A stretch of DNA of 64,000 nucleotides from assembly GCF_052065755.1 (NCBI RefSeq), contig NZ_JBQHTK010000010.1, positions 14,770 through 78,769 on the forward strand, given 5' to 3'. Shown piece after piece: positions 54,457 to 62,919 of this stretch. Position 1 is the stretch's first letter; every line of letters starts with the position of its first letter. The notes under the pieces were generated by a model, which ran no database searches, was not told the origin of the DNA, and was given only the letters and a program-made list of their open reading frames with translations. Source of the stretch: Allocoprococcus sp004560705. Its GTDB lineage: Bacteria; Bacillota; Clostridia; Lachnospirales; Lachnospiraceae. The position numbers were made by a program, and so were the translations under genes.

Positions 54457-54589
54457 GAATAGTCAGCAAGCTGTTTATTCGTAAGACCCAATTGTTTTTT
54501 CCGATTCTTAATATCACGTATATCCATTCCCGTTCCTCCTTCCATTCAATCTGCACTTGCCCGCCACGCCTCTTTATATATTATATATT
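54457..54589. repeat. 133-bp direct repeat, right copy (truncated HTH-Uma2 5' end)
   Basis: The exact second copy of 52365-52497. On the minus strand it encodes MDIRDIKNRKKQLGLTNKQL and a few more residues before running into the IS, so it is a dead 5' fragment. The probable original promoter (TTGAAT, 17 bp, TAATAT) lies at its outer edge, at about 54585-54613. Confidence 0.9.
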
Positions 54590-54688
54590 ACCATTTATTA
54601 TAATAATATTCAACTCTTTTTATACAATATTATTATTTTACCATATTATATAATCCGCATCTCTCCAATGCTTCACTGACAAAAAAAC

Positions 54689-54718
54689 AGGACGCAGCAC
54701 TTTGAAATGCTGCGTCCT
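54689..54718 (-). terminator. Terminator after rplA
   Basis: An 11-bp perfect stem (AGGACGCAGCA/TGCTGCGTCCT) followed by GTTTTTTT on the minus strand, 24 bases past rplA. It ends the rplKA transcript before the inserted genes. Confidence 0.9.
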
Positions 54719-54742
54719 CGATAGGTATCAATATATCATCAA

Positions 54743-55435
54743 TTAAGCTAACTTCATCGGGTTCAGTTTTACGCCAGGTCCCATTGTAGAAGTAAGAGTT
54801 ACACTTCTAAGGTACTGTCCTTTTACTGCTGCCGGTTTAGCCTTATTAATTGCATCGATAAGCGTCTGGAAGTTGTCCGCCAACTGTTCTTCTGTGAAGG
54901 AAGCTTTTCCAATCGGTACATGGATAATATTTGTCTTGTCCAATCTGTACTCAATCTTACCAGCTTTGATCTCGTTGATTGCTTTTGTAACGTCCATTGT
55001 TACGGTACCAGCCTTCGGGTTCGGCATTAAACCTTTTGGTCCAAGTACACGACCAAGACGTCCAACAACACCCATCATATCCGGTGTAGCAACTACAACG
55101 TCGAATTCAAACCAGTTTTCATTCTGAATCTTCGGAATCAGTTCTTCTGCTCCTACATAATCTGCGCCAGCCGCTTTTGCTTCTTCTGCTTTTGCATCTT
55201 TTGCAAATACAAGGATACGAACTTTTTTACCTGTTCCGTGTGGAAGAACAACTGCTCCACGAATCTGCTGATCAGCGTGACGTCCGTCACATCCGGTTCT
55301 GATATGAGCTTCGATTGTCTCGTCAAATTTTGCTGTCGCACATTTTTTAACTAATGCGATTGCATCTGCTTTATCATAGAGGACTGTTCTGTCAACCTGT
55401 TTAGCAGCCTCTACATATTTCTTTCCTCTTTTCAT
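54743..55435 (-). CDS. rplA: 50S ribosomal protein L1
   Basis: A 230-residue L1-stalk protein (MKRGKKYVEAAKQVDRTVLY). The signature LGPKGLMPNPKAGTVTMDVT is intact, and the C-terminus ends SVTLTSTMGPGVKLNPMKLA. It follows rplK by 92 bases, a spacing in which an L1 autoregulatory site is usual. Confidence 0.97.
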   Translation of the reverse strand: MKRGKKYVEAAKQVDRTVLYDKADAIALVKKCATAKFDETIEAHIRTGCDGRHADQQIRGAVVLPHGTGKKVRILVFAKDAKAEEAKAAGADYVGAEELIPKIQNENWFEFDVVVATPDMMGVVGRLGRVLGPKGLMPNPKAGTVTMDVTKAINEIKAGKIEYRLDKTNIIHVPIGKASFTEEQLADNFQTLIDAINKAKPAAVKGQYLRSVTLTSTMGPGVKLNPMKLA

Positions 55436-55527
55436 GTTAAATACCTCCTAGTGGTGATTACGGGAATTCCCTCCCACGTGCTTGTTTACAGTTTTCATAG
55501 TGTAGTTCTTTCGCCCGTAAATCAGAC

Positions 55528-55953
55528 TTATTCAACTACAGTTACACCCATACTTCTGCAGGTTCCTTCGATCATACTCATAGCACTCTCAACAGTAGCT
55601 GCATTTAAATCAGGCATCTTCATCTCTGCGATTTCTTTAACCTGAGCTTTTGTGATCTTAGCAACTTTTGTCTTATTCGGAACGCCTGAACCTGATTTGA
55701 TATTGCAGGCTTTCTTAATCAGAACTGCTGCCGGCGGTGTCTTTGTAACAAAGCTGAAGCTTCTGTCACTGTAAACAGTGATAACAACCGGAATAATTAA
55801 ATCTCCCTGGTCTGCTGTTCTTGCGTTGAACTGTTTTGTAAACTCAACGATATTTACACCATGCTGTCCAAGTGCAGGACCAACCGGTGGAGCCGGAGTA
55901 GCCTTTCCGGCTGGAATCTGTAATTTGATATAACCTGTAACTTTTTTTGCCAT
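55528..55953 (-). CDS. rplK: 50S ribosomal protein L11
   Basis: GTPase-centre protein of 141 aa (MAKKVTGYIKLQIPAGKATP). The thiostrepton-region prolines in APPVGPALGQHGVNIVEFTK and the C-terminal rRNA-binding part (KMPDLNAATVESAMSMIEGT) are present. Start after AAGGAGG. Confidence 0.97.
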   Translation of the reverse strand: MAKKVTGYIKLQIPAGKATPAPPVGPALGQHGVNIVEFTKQFNARTADQGDLIIPVVITVYSDRSFSFVTKTPPAAVLIKKACNIKSGSGVPNKTKVAKITKAQVKEIAEMKMPDLNAATVESAMSMIEGTCRSMGVTVVE

Positions 55954-56007
55954 TTTAAAGTACCTCCTTGTGGTATTTGCGGGGATTTCCCTCCCACGTA
56001 ATGTCTG

Positions 56008-56523
56008 CTACATTTTCTTGACTTCTGCGAAACTAATTTCTACCGGTGTTTCGCGACCAAATAACTCAACATTGATTGTAAGACTCTGTTTCTGCATATT
56101 AATGGACTGAACAGCACCAACCGTTCCTTCCCATGCCCCGGCAATAACAGTAACGGTATCGCCCTCTGCAAAGTCAACGACAACATCCTCTTTCTGGATT
56201 CCGAGCGGTGCCATTTCTTCGTCTGTAAGCGGAACCGGTTTGGACCCCGGACCAACGAAACCAGTCACACCTCTGGTATTTCTTACGACATACCATGTAT
56301 CATCATTCATGATCATATGAATGAGTACATATCCCGGAAAAAGCTTTTTCTGTGATGCCTTCTGCACTCCGTTCTTCAGTTCCACAACCTCATGCATCGG
56401 AACACGAACTTCCAGAATCTCTTCTTCCAGATGACGGTTCTCAATCGTCTTGTCAATGTCGGCTTTTACTTTGTTCTCATACCCTGAATAGGTATGAACC
56501 ACATACCATTTTGCTTCTGCCAT
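56008..56523 (-). CDS. nusG: Transcription termination/antitermination protein NusG
   Basis: A 171-residue RNA polymerase elongation factor that binds the beta' clamp. The NGN domain (KWYVVHTYSGYENKVKADID, LFPGYVLIHMIMNDDTWYVV) is followed by the KOW motif (VDFAEGDTVTVIAGAWEGTV). It lies 35 bases after secE. Confidence 0.97.
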   Translation of the reverse strand: MAEAKWYVVHTYSGYENKVKADIDKTIENRHLEEEILEVRVPMHEVVELKNGVQKASQKKLFPGYVLIHMIMNDDTWYVVRNTRGVTGFVGPGSKPVPLTDEEMAPLGIQKEDVVVDFAEGDTVTVIAGAWEGTVGAVQSINMQKQSLTINVELFGRETPVEISFAEVKKM

Positions 56524-56558
56524 AATATCACCTTTCCTGTGTTACCATTATCAGTATC

Positions 56559-56765
56559 TTATCTTACTAAGAAATCAATTCCGTATTTTACAAGAATATC
56601 GGTAATCGCGATAATCGCTCCCAGCAAAACAGAAACAGATACGACTGCCGCTGTCTGTTTGGCAAGTGTGGTTTTGTCTGGCCAGATAATCTTCTTAAAC
56701 TCTGCTTTTACACCTTTGAAAAACGGTGTCTTGCGGGTTTCTTTAGCATCTCCCATAACATTCAC
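56559..56765 (-). CDS. secE: Preprotein translocase subunit SecE
   Basis: A 68-residue single-span form typical of Firmicutes. The amphipathic segment FFKGVKAEFKKIIWPDKTTL precedes the membrane helix AAVVSVSVLLGAIIAITDIL. It is an essential partner of SecY, in conserved rpmG-secE-nusG order. Confidence 0.95.
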   Translation of the reverse strand: MNVMGDAKETRKTPFFKGVKAEFKKIIWPDKTTLAKQTAAVVSVSVLLGAIIAITDILVKYGIDFLVR

Positions 56766-56778
56766 TTCCCTTCAACGA

Positions 56779-56928
56779 CTATTTCGTCTCTTTGTGTAAT
56801 GTGTGTGATTTGCAGAATCTACAGTATTTCTTTGTCTCCATGCGCTCCGGATGAGATTTCTTATCCTTTGTCATGTTGTAGTTACGATGTTTGCATTCTG
56901 TACATTCCAGTGTAATTCTTGTACGCAC
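56779..56928 (-). CDS. rpmG: 50S ribosomal protein L33
   Basis: A 49-residue protein from a GTG at 56928 (MRTRITLECTECKHRNYNMT), ending at TAG 56779. The four cysteines (CTEC and CRFC) make it the zinc-binding form of L33. GAGGTGG precedes the GTG. It is 13 bases upstream of secE. Confidence 0.93.
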   Translation of the reverse strand: MRTRITLECTECKHRNYNMTKDKKSHPERMETKKYCRFCKSHTLHKETK

Positions 56929-57061
56929 AACTTCCACCTCGCTTTTATGTTCTAATTTTCAGTTACACGACAGCTTGCGAGGCTGTCTGCAAAATCCCGT
57001 CTCCGGAATTCTGCTAAAAATAGGCATAAAAAAAAGACCTATAACTTCCATTCGCTAGGAT

Positions 57062-57090
57062 AGTGTAACATACAGTCCCCGCAAAGTCAA
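57062..57090 (-). promoter_or_regulatory. rpmG-secE-nusG promoter
   Basis: On the minus strand TTGACT (57090-57085), 17 bp, TACACT (57067-57062). The leader of about 125 nt has a GACAGC/GCTGTC hairpin near 56968-56989. Confidence 0.7.
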
Positions 57091-57141
57091 GGTTTTCTTT
57101 TTGTTATCCGGCAAATTCTCCTTCCGTCCACAGCTATTAAA

Positions 57142-57180
57142 AATCCGGCAAAACACATATTTCCCGTGTTTTGCCGGATT
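57142..57180 (-). terminator. ppk terminator
   Basis: A perfect 15-bp stem (AATCCGGCAAAACAC/GTGTTTTGCCGGATT) followed by TTTTAAT on the minus strand. Confidence 0.9.
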
Positions 57181-57189
57181 ATTTACAAA

Positions 57190-59271
57190 CTATCTTCCAT
57201 TTTCCATATCATATGCTTCCTGATAGAAGAATTCCTGAGAGTTCAGTTTTTCTGCATTTACAGACCGGTCGCAGTATTCTCCTTCTGAATTCTGTTCTTT
57301 TCCTTTCTCATCATCCATCATCATCGTGTCAAATATGTGACGGATTCTGGTGCGGATATCCTGGTCATAAATCGGAGCAGCCACTTCCACACGGCGAACC
57401 GTATTTCTGGTCATAAAGTCGGCAGATGCAATGTAAATCTTCTCCTCATCTCCCCTTCCGAAGCGGTAGATTCTGGAGTGTTCAAGGAAACGCCCAACAA
57501 CACTGATCACATGAATATTCTCTGTCATGCCTTTCACACCCGGTTTCAGACAGCAGATACCTCTGACGATCAGATCAATTTTCACTCCGGCCTGCGAAGC
57601 CTCGATCATCTTATCGATCAGAACCTTATCCGTAAGCGAATTGATCTTCACCCCCACATATCCTGTACTGCCCTGTTTCACCTTCTCAATCTCCGCATCG
57701 ATCATATCCACTACCTTGTTCTGCAGACATTTCGGCGCGACAAGGAGTTCGTTCGTATGCTCGACCACTTCTCCCTTCTGCAGCGCGGTAAATATCTCTG
57801 CTGCTTCTGCTCCTATGGACTGTCTTGCCGTGATCAGAGAAAGATCTGTGTAAAGCCTTGATGTTTTTTCATTATAATTTCCGGTTCCGATCTGGGTTAT
57901 GTAAGCAAATCCCGTTTCCGTTTTGCGTGTGATCAGACACAGTTTGGAATGAACCTTATAGTCTCCCAGTCCATAAAGGATCTGACATCCGGCATCCTCA
58001 AGCCTGTGGGACATTTCAATATTATTCGCCTCGTCAAATCTTGCTCTCAGTTCAACCAGAACAACAACTTCCTTGCCATTTTCGGCAGCCTCGATCAACG
58101 TGTCAATGATCTTGCTTCGCTCTGCGACACGATAGAGCGTCATTTTAATAGAAACGACAGACTCATCTTCTGCCGCTTCCTGAAGGAGCTGCAAGAACGG
58201 CTTCATGCTTTCATACGGATAGGAAAGCAGCACATCCTTCTTCTCAATCTGATTAAACAGATTTTCTTTCAGGTTCAGCGCCGGGCTGAGTCTCGGACTG
58301 CGTTTCTCATAAAACAATTCCGGTTTATCGCGAAGATAGGTCTGGAGTGCGAAAACAAAAGACAGATCCAGCGGCGTCTTCACATCAATAATATGATCCG
58401 CCCCGATTTTCAGGAAACGGGCAATTTCCTGCTTTGTCTTTTTATTGATACTGCGGCTGAACTCCACTCGCACCGGATTCAGCCTGGTACGACGCTTGAT
58501 CAACTGTTCCATCATATCTCTGTAGTCAAGATCTTCGTCATATATCTCTGTCGCATCAATATCTGCATTACGCGTGACACGCATGATAGATTTTTCTTTC
58601 ACAATATATTTTGAATACAATTTGGAAACGAAATGAAGGATCAGTTCTTCTGACAGCATAAAGGTTCCGGGCCTTGTAGGGATCTCAATCAGCCGTTTAA
58701 ACACACTGTTGGAGCAGGGAACCAGTCCGGTTCTTCTCTTGCCCTTCGGTGTTTCAAGTAAAACAATCGCATACAACTGTTTATTTGCAAGGAACGGAAA
58801 CGGCTGCTGCTTCCCGATGATCATCGGAGAAAGGAACGGGGCAATATGCGCGTCAAAATACTTCTCCAGAAGTTTTCCTTCTTCCGCGGACAACTTGTTA
58901 AAATTAATGATACGGATTCCCTCAGGCTCCAGTTCACCCATAAGCTGCTCATATATTTTTGCCTTCTTCTCTTCAAGCACGTTCACACGTTTGAGAATCT
59001 CCTTGACCTGCTCTTTACTATTCATGCCAGTTTTATTCTCTATAATTTCTTCCGAAGACTGCATCTGCATAAGGAGCGTACCGACACGTACCATGAAAAA
59101 TTCATCCAGATTTGTCTGGAAAATAGACGCAAATGTCATCCTTTCTGCCAAAGGCACTCTTGGATTCCCGGCTTCATTTAACACTCGTTCATTAAACTGA
59201 AGCCATGACAATTCTCTGTTTGTCATACACAGGTTTTGATTCTTCTTTTCACTTTGTTTCTTATTCTTCAT
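57190..59271 (-). CDS. ppk: Polyphosphate kinase 1
   Basis: Reversible synthesis of polyphosphate from ATP. The start at 59271 (MKNKKQSEKKNQ, 693 aa) follows GAAGGAAACAAGG; a longer frame to 59316 lacks a site. The domain order is normal: N-domain (NRELSWLQFNERVLNEAGNP), head domain, then two PLD-like C-domains with KEVVVLVELRARFDEANNIE, the phospho-histidine site in YKVHSKLCLITRK, and YITQIGTGNYNEKTSRLYTD. The second catalytic region (ASADFMTRNTVRRVEVAAPI) is present. No exopolyphosphatase gene is adjacent. Confidence 0.95.
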   Translation of the reverse strand: MKNKKQSEKKNQNLCMTNRELSWLQFNERVLNEAGNPRVPLAERMTFASIFQTNLDEFFMVRVGTLLMQMQSSEEIIENKTGMNSKEQVKEILKRVNVLEEKKAKIYEQLMGELEPEGIRIINFNKLSAEEGKLLEKYFDAHIAPFLSPMIIGKQQPFPFLANKQLYAIVLLETPKGKRRTGLVPCSNSVFKRLIEIPTRPGTFMLSEELILHFVSKLYSKYIVKEKSIMRVTRNADIDATEIYDEDLDYRDMMEQLIKRRTRLNPVRVEFSRSINKKTKQEIARFLKIGADHIIDVKTPLDLSFVFALQTYLRDKPELFYEKRSPRLSPALNLKENLFNQIEKKDVLLSYPYESMKPFLQLLQEAAEDESVVSIKMTLYRVAERSKIIDTLIEAAENGKEVVVLVELRARFDEANNIEMSHRLEDAGCQILYGLGDYKVHSKLCLITRKTETGFAYITQIGTGNYNEKTSRLYTDLSLITARQSIGAEAAEIFTALQKGEVVEHTNELLVAPKCLQNKVVDMIDAEIEKVKQGSTGYVGVKINSLTDKVLIDKMIEASQAGVKIDLIVRGICCLKPGVKGMTENIHVISVVGRFLEHSRIYRFGRGDEEKIYIASADFMTRNTVRRVEVAAPIYDQDIRTRIRHIFDTMMMDDEKGKEQNSEGEYCDRSVNAEKLNSQEFFYQEAYDMENGR

Positions 59272-59514
59272 TCCTTGTTTCCTTCTCTCTTTCGCCATTT
59301 TACAAGCATCATTCAATTGCCGCGGAAATAGACATGTCTCATCGTTGTTGTTCCTTACAGCTCATTTCTTCCGCTTTAAGCTTAAAAACTCCGACGCTCC
59401 GAAGCATGCTTTCCTCATAAGACCATTCGCTTTGCCCCGAAACATGCTTCATGATCCGGTTTAAGCCATAAATCTTCCCGTTCCTTTCTCCGCAAAGTGC
59501 CACCCCCTCTTTTA
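59272..59514. other. Divergent intergenic region without identified gene
   Basis: The 5' side of ppk and the region before the transporter promoter. I found no convincing gene, RNA or repeat here apart from short weak palindromes. Confidence 0.5.
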
Positions 59515-59543
59515 TTGACTTAGCTTACCCGGGAGTATATAAT
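59515..59543 (+). promoter_or_regulatory. Promoter of the YfcC-like gene
   Basis: TTGACT (59515-59520), 17 bp, TATAAT (59538-59543): strong consensus in front of a gene that looks impaired. Confidence 0.75.
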
Positions 59544-59586
59544 CGTAGCAAATACCTTATAACTATTCTAACAGAGAGGGGAAAAA

Positions 59587-60531
59587 ATAGGAACACAAAA
59601 ACAGAAAAAAGGCCTAAATATCAGCACACGTTCTTTCCTGACCGCAATCGCAGTCATCTTTGTTCTGATGGTACTCACCTACATACTTACATTCCTGATC
59701 CCGGGAGGTGAATACGCCAGACTCACAGATGCATCCGGAAATACGGTAATCGATACCGAAGCAGGATTCTCTTATGTAGAAGGCGGAATTCCGTTCTGGA
59801 AATGGATCTTTTCCCCACTTCTCGTTCTCAGCTCAGAAGGAAGCGGAGCTTTGATTGCCGTTATCGTCTTCCTCCTGGTGATCGGAGGCGTTTTTAACAG
59901 TCTTGAGAAATGTAATCTTATGAAATATATGCTGGACAGAATTACCAGCCGATTCGGTCAGAAACGCTACCAGCTTCTGACCGTCATCACCTTGTTCTTC
60001 ATGGCCCTCGGTTCTTTTATCGGGTTCTTCGAAGAATGCATTCCGTTGGTTCCGATCGTCGTTGCGCTGGCCGTCAGCCTGGGATGGGATCCTCTTACCG
60101 GTGTCGGCATGAGTCTTCTTGCCGTAGGCTGTGGGTTTGCTGCCGGAGTCTGCAATCCATTTACCGTAGGTGTAGCACAGGAGCTTGCCAGACTTCCGAT
60201 GTTCTCGGGAATCTGGTTCCGCGCCCTTGCATTTGTACTGATCATGAACTTCTTCATTCCATCGGGTTCTGCCAAAGCCTTTCTGCTGATGCCGCTGATT
60301 GTTCCGGTTGCACAGGTATTCAGGATCTCTGCCCAGCTCTGCGTTGCGGCATTCGCGTTCGGCGACGGCTTCTCCAATGTATTCTACCCGACAAATCCGG
60401 TTCTTCTGATCGGTCTGGGTCTTGCGGATGTAAACTATGGTACCTGGGTGAAATGGAGCTGGAAATTCCAGACTCTGAATCTTGTACTTACAAGCCTGCT
60501 CCTGCTCTTTGGGATGGGAATTGGTTACTAA
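59587..60531 (+). pseudogene. YfcC family membrane transporter with ATA start codon and internal deletion
   Basis: The frame from 59587 has an ideal ribosome binding site (GAGGGG, 5 bases spacing) but its first codon is ATA. The next in-frame ATG (59668) lies inside the first membrane helix. The N-half (LIPGGEYARLTDASGNTVID, GVFNSLEKCNLMKYMLDRIT, GFFEECIPLVPIVVALAVSL, NPFTVGVAQELARLPMFSG) and the C-half (FFIPSGSAKAFLLMPLIVPV, FAFGDGFSNVFYPTNPVLL) match the family. About 170 middle residues expected in a roughly 500-residue YfcC protein are missing near FVLIMNFF. It is probably a pseudogene kept in frame; a shortened working carrier is less likely. Confidence 0.7.
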
Positions 60532-60556
60532 TGTTGGATGTATTTCAAAAAACACT

Positions 60557-60581
60557 GGGGAGAGCGCTATGCGACCTCCCC
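60557..60581. terminator. Bidirectional terminator, YfcC-like gene and degV fragment
   Basis: GGGGAG pairs with CTCCCC around a GC-rich loop, with CCTTTT on the plus side and GTGTTTTTT on the minus side. Confidence 0.7.
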
Positions 60582-60590
60582 CTTTTCCTG

Positions 60591-60983
60591 CTATTTTTCA
60601 ATATACTGAATCGCCACGCAATGCGGACCGCAAAGCGTCCTGCAGTTGAAGACCGTAATCCGCTCCCGATTTTCTGACATTTCCTTCGCCGCGCACGCAC
60701 TTTGATATGTACCGGAAAGTCCGTCCGCTATGGTGATATTGATAATGTCTGAATCCTTGTATTTATCAAACATATCCACCACCTCACCAATTGGAGGCTG
60801 GGAACTTCTGGGAATCTGTCCCTTACGAATCCTTTCATAAAAATCTTTCATATCCATCTGAAGGTCGCGCCCTTCCAGATTGTCGATATTGACACAAAGC
60901 GGCAACGTCTCGACTCCCAATGCATTTGCCTCCTCCACCGTGTGCAGTGTTGAAGAGTCTGTAATAATTTGAACCATATCCAA
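60591..60983 (-). pseudogene. DegV family protein, N-terminal half only
   Basis: A 130-residue frame matching the N-terminal half of DegV/FakB fatty-acid-binding proteins (VQIITDSSTLHTVEEANALG, RSSQPPIGEVVDMFDKYKDS, NITIADGLSGTYQSA). Full members have about 280 residues. The frame stops soon after the TLCGPH motif and is followed at once by a terminator, so the C-terminal domain that completes the lipid pocket is missing. Probably inactive. Confidence 0.75.
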
Positions 60984-61180
60984 TACCTCGCAACATAGTT
61001 TTGATTTCTACTTATTATAGTTTGCATTATTTACGTGTTGTCATCAAGACATTTCGACAATTTTTCACAATCTTCTCACAGTTATTCAGGCATTTTCCCC
61101 AAAATTCTCCAAAAATATAACAGTTCAGCCGCAAGGATGAGCCCTCTCTGACAAACGAGCCCCGTCACCACCTGCTCGCA

Positions 61181-61966
61181 TTACTCAGGTATGCTTTCTA
61201 ATACATCTGCAAGTCCTGCAAAATCTATCTCTAATTTTTCATCAAAAATCTGAACCGGGATCTTATCCCGGAATGTATAAAGGGACGGCATCGGGTCCTC
61301 TTCCAGGTGATACGTCACCACTTTTTTCTTCTGAAGATCAACAATCCAATATTCCCGCACACCGGCATTATCATATTTCACCATCTTTTTGGCAAAATCC
61401 ATTCTTCTGGTAGAAGGCGACGTAACCTCAATCACCATATCCGGTGCTCCGTAAATACTTTCTTTTACAAGTTTTTCTTTCTTGCACAGTACTACAATAT
61501 CAGGCTGAACCAGCGTCTTATCATCGCAATCCAGCTGTACATCAAGAGGAGCCGGAAGCACCAAACATTCTCCTTTATTCTCTCGTATAAATAATTCTAA
61601 TAAAAATGCAATCTTCATCACAAGAATCTGATGTGCAGTGCCTGGCGCTTCCATAAAAATCAATTCCCCATCAATCAGTTCTGCACGCACCTCTTGCGGA
61701 AGTGCCCGGTAATCTTCTATCGTATACGGTCCACACCCCTGATATTCCAAAGCCGCCTGCGAATCCCGTATGACAAGATATTCATCCGTATCCTTCTTAT
61801 CCAGAAGAACTTTCTCAAGTGCCATCAGCGTATCGTATCTGGGCGACCTGGTTTCCCCGTTCAAAATCTTATTGATCGTTCCCAACGGTACTCCGGAAAG
61901 TCGAGATAGTGCCTCGGTGGTCATACCCTTTTCTTCCTTTTTTCGTTTTAATATATCAGAAATCAC
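61181..61966 (-). CDS. HTH-Uma2 protein, copy 2
   Basis: A 261-residue paralog of the protein at 51.6 kb with the same two domains. The N-terminal XRE helix-turn-helix is KGMTTEALSRLSGVPLGTIN, then KILNGETRSPRYDTLMALEK. The Uma2 domain contains LPQEVRAELIDGELIFMEAP, LVQPDIVVLCKKE, APDMVIEVTSPSTRRMDFAK and YDNAGVREYWIVDLQKKKVV, with PD-(D/E)XK residues kept. It is a monocistronic gene with a promoter whose spacer contains a palindrome, suggesting that it represses itself. The nuclease role is inferred from the fold. Confidence 0.85.
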   Translation of the reverse strand: MISDILKRKKEEKGMTTEALSRLSGVPLGTINKILNGETRSPRYDTLMALEKVLLDKKDTDEYLVIRDSQAALEYQGCGPYTIEDYRALPQEVRAELIDGELIFMEAPGTAHQILVMKIAFLLELFIRENKGECLVLPAPLDVQLDCDDKTLVQPDIVVLCKKEKLVKESIYGAPDMVIEVTSPSTRRMDFAKKMVKYDNAGVREYWIVDLQKKKVVTYHLEEDPMPSLYTFRDKIPVQIFDEKLEIDFAGLADVLESIPE

Positions 61967-61995
61967 TGCCTCTATCTCCTTTAACCGTTTTTTAC

Positions 61996-62024
61996 ATTTT
62001 AACCGTTTGCGGTTATTTTGTCAA
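61996..62024 (-). promoter_or_regulatory. HTH-Uma2 copy 2 promoter with palindromic operator
   Basis: On the minus strand TTGACA (62024-62019), 17 bp, TAAAAT (62001-61996). The spacer and -10 edge contain the palindrome TAACCGTTTGCGGTTA (62000-62015). A second TTAACCG half-site lies at 61981-61987. A repressor bound here would block the polymerase. Confidence 0.75.
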
Positions 62025-62139
62025 GAAAATAGTGGTAGTCGTGGGGATGGGGAGTTGGAGGGAGTCAACTCTCAACTAATGAGTTATAATGTACCATAAC
62101 AGTGGACACGCGAATTAGTGTAGTACCTGTTTTTCGGAC

Positions 62140-62348
62140 ACCCACCCGCCCTGCATAATCAAGTGAGAAAAACTTCTCCAACATACTCATAGTTAACGTT
62201 TTTCCAAAGCGCCTCGGACGGGTAATTAGTGTCACATCATCCTTGCTTTCCCACCATTCACGGATAAAATCCGTCTTATCTATATAGAAGCATTTATTCG
62301 TTATTATTTTTCAAAATCCTGTATCCCAATTCCTACTGTTCTTGCCAT
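62140..62348 (-). pseudogene. AAA-ATPase-like gene, frameshifted N-terminal fragment
   Basis: From an ATG at 62348 (GGAGG 5 bases before it) the protein reads MARTVGIGIQDFEK and then hits stops. Shifting frame at the A run near 62308-62312 continues as ITNKCFYIDKTDFIREWWES, then LITRPRRFGKTLTMSMLEKF, the P-loop of AAA-ATPase-like/PD-(D/E)XK proteins. The match ends near LDYAGR, so only about 70 of some 550 residues remain. Confidence 0.7.
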
Positions 62349-62359
62349 AAATGCCTCCT

Positions 62360-62904
62360 TTAATAGATTCTATTTTTATTTCTATTTTTAGTAGAATGAT
62401 TTTTCTTTACGATTACAATGATGCTGCGAATTTTATTTCCCACTTTTCCCGCCGATACCATCTTCTTATATTCCCGCGGGCTCATTCTGATCTCTCTTCG
62501 GAAAATCCTCGAGAAATATCCGAAATTATCCATCCCAACGCTTGTCGCCACCTGCGTGACCGACATCTGTGTCGTATTAAAGTACTGAACCGCCGCACGA
62601 ATTCGGGCGTGATGAATGTAATCGGTCATACTCATCCCGGTCTCTTTGCTGAACTGCCCGGAAAGGAAAGACGCATTTTTGTGAAATTCTTTTGCCAGCA
62701 CAGCAAGGGACAATATTTGTAGAGCGAAGTGATCTTCGTCGTCCCATTCGCGTCAAGAAAAATCTTCAACTTATCTGAAGTCTTTTTATAAACTCCTGTG
62801 GCAAGCGCTTCGAGGAAATCATTCAGATAAATCGCATACAACTCTGCAGATGTAGTCGTAAACTGGCGAAACGCATCTTTGTTCGGCAAAATCTTCCGTT
62901 CCAT
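62360..62904 (-). pseudogene. AraC family regulator remnant, frameshifted
   Basis: Two overlapping frames together resemble the end of an AraC-type regulator. The first (62904-62632) gives RKILPNKDAFRQFTTTSAEL and similar linker sequence. The second (62713-62360) gives the DNA-binding domain (LAKEFHKNASFLSGQFSKET, VTQVATSVGMDNFGYFSRIF, MSPREYKKM). The N-terminal sensor domain is missing and a frameshift near 62710 separates the two parts. Confidence 0.75.
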
Positions 62905-62919
62905 TTCCGAATAAATGAA

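Noticed and set aside
56900..57110. tRNA-Trp or other tRNA next to secE/rpmG, or rRNA near the str genes
   Set aside because: No cloverleaf or rRNA sequence was recognised in these gaps.
61181..62024. HTH-Uma2 gene as part of a restriction-modification system
   Set aside because: No methyltransferase or second restriction subunit is adjacent to either copy.
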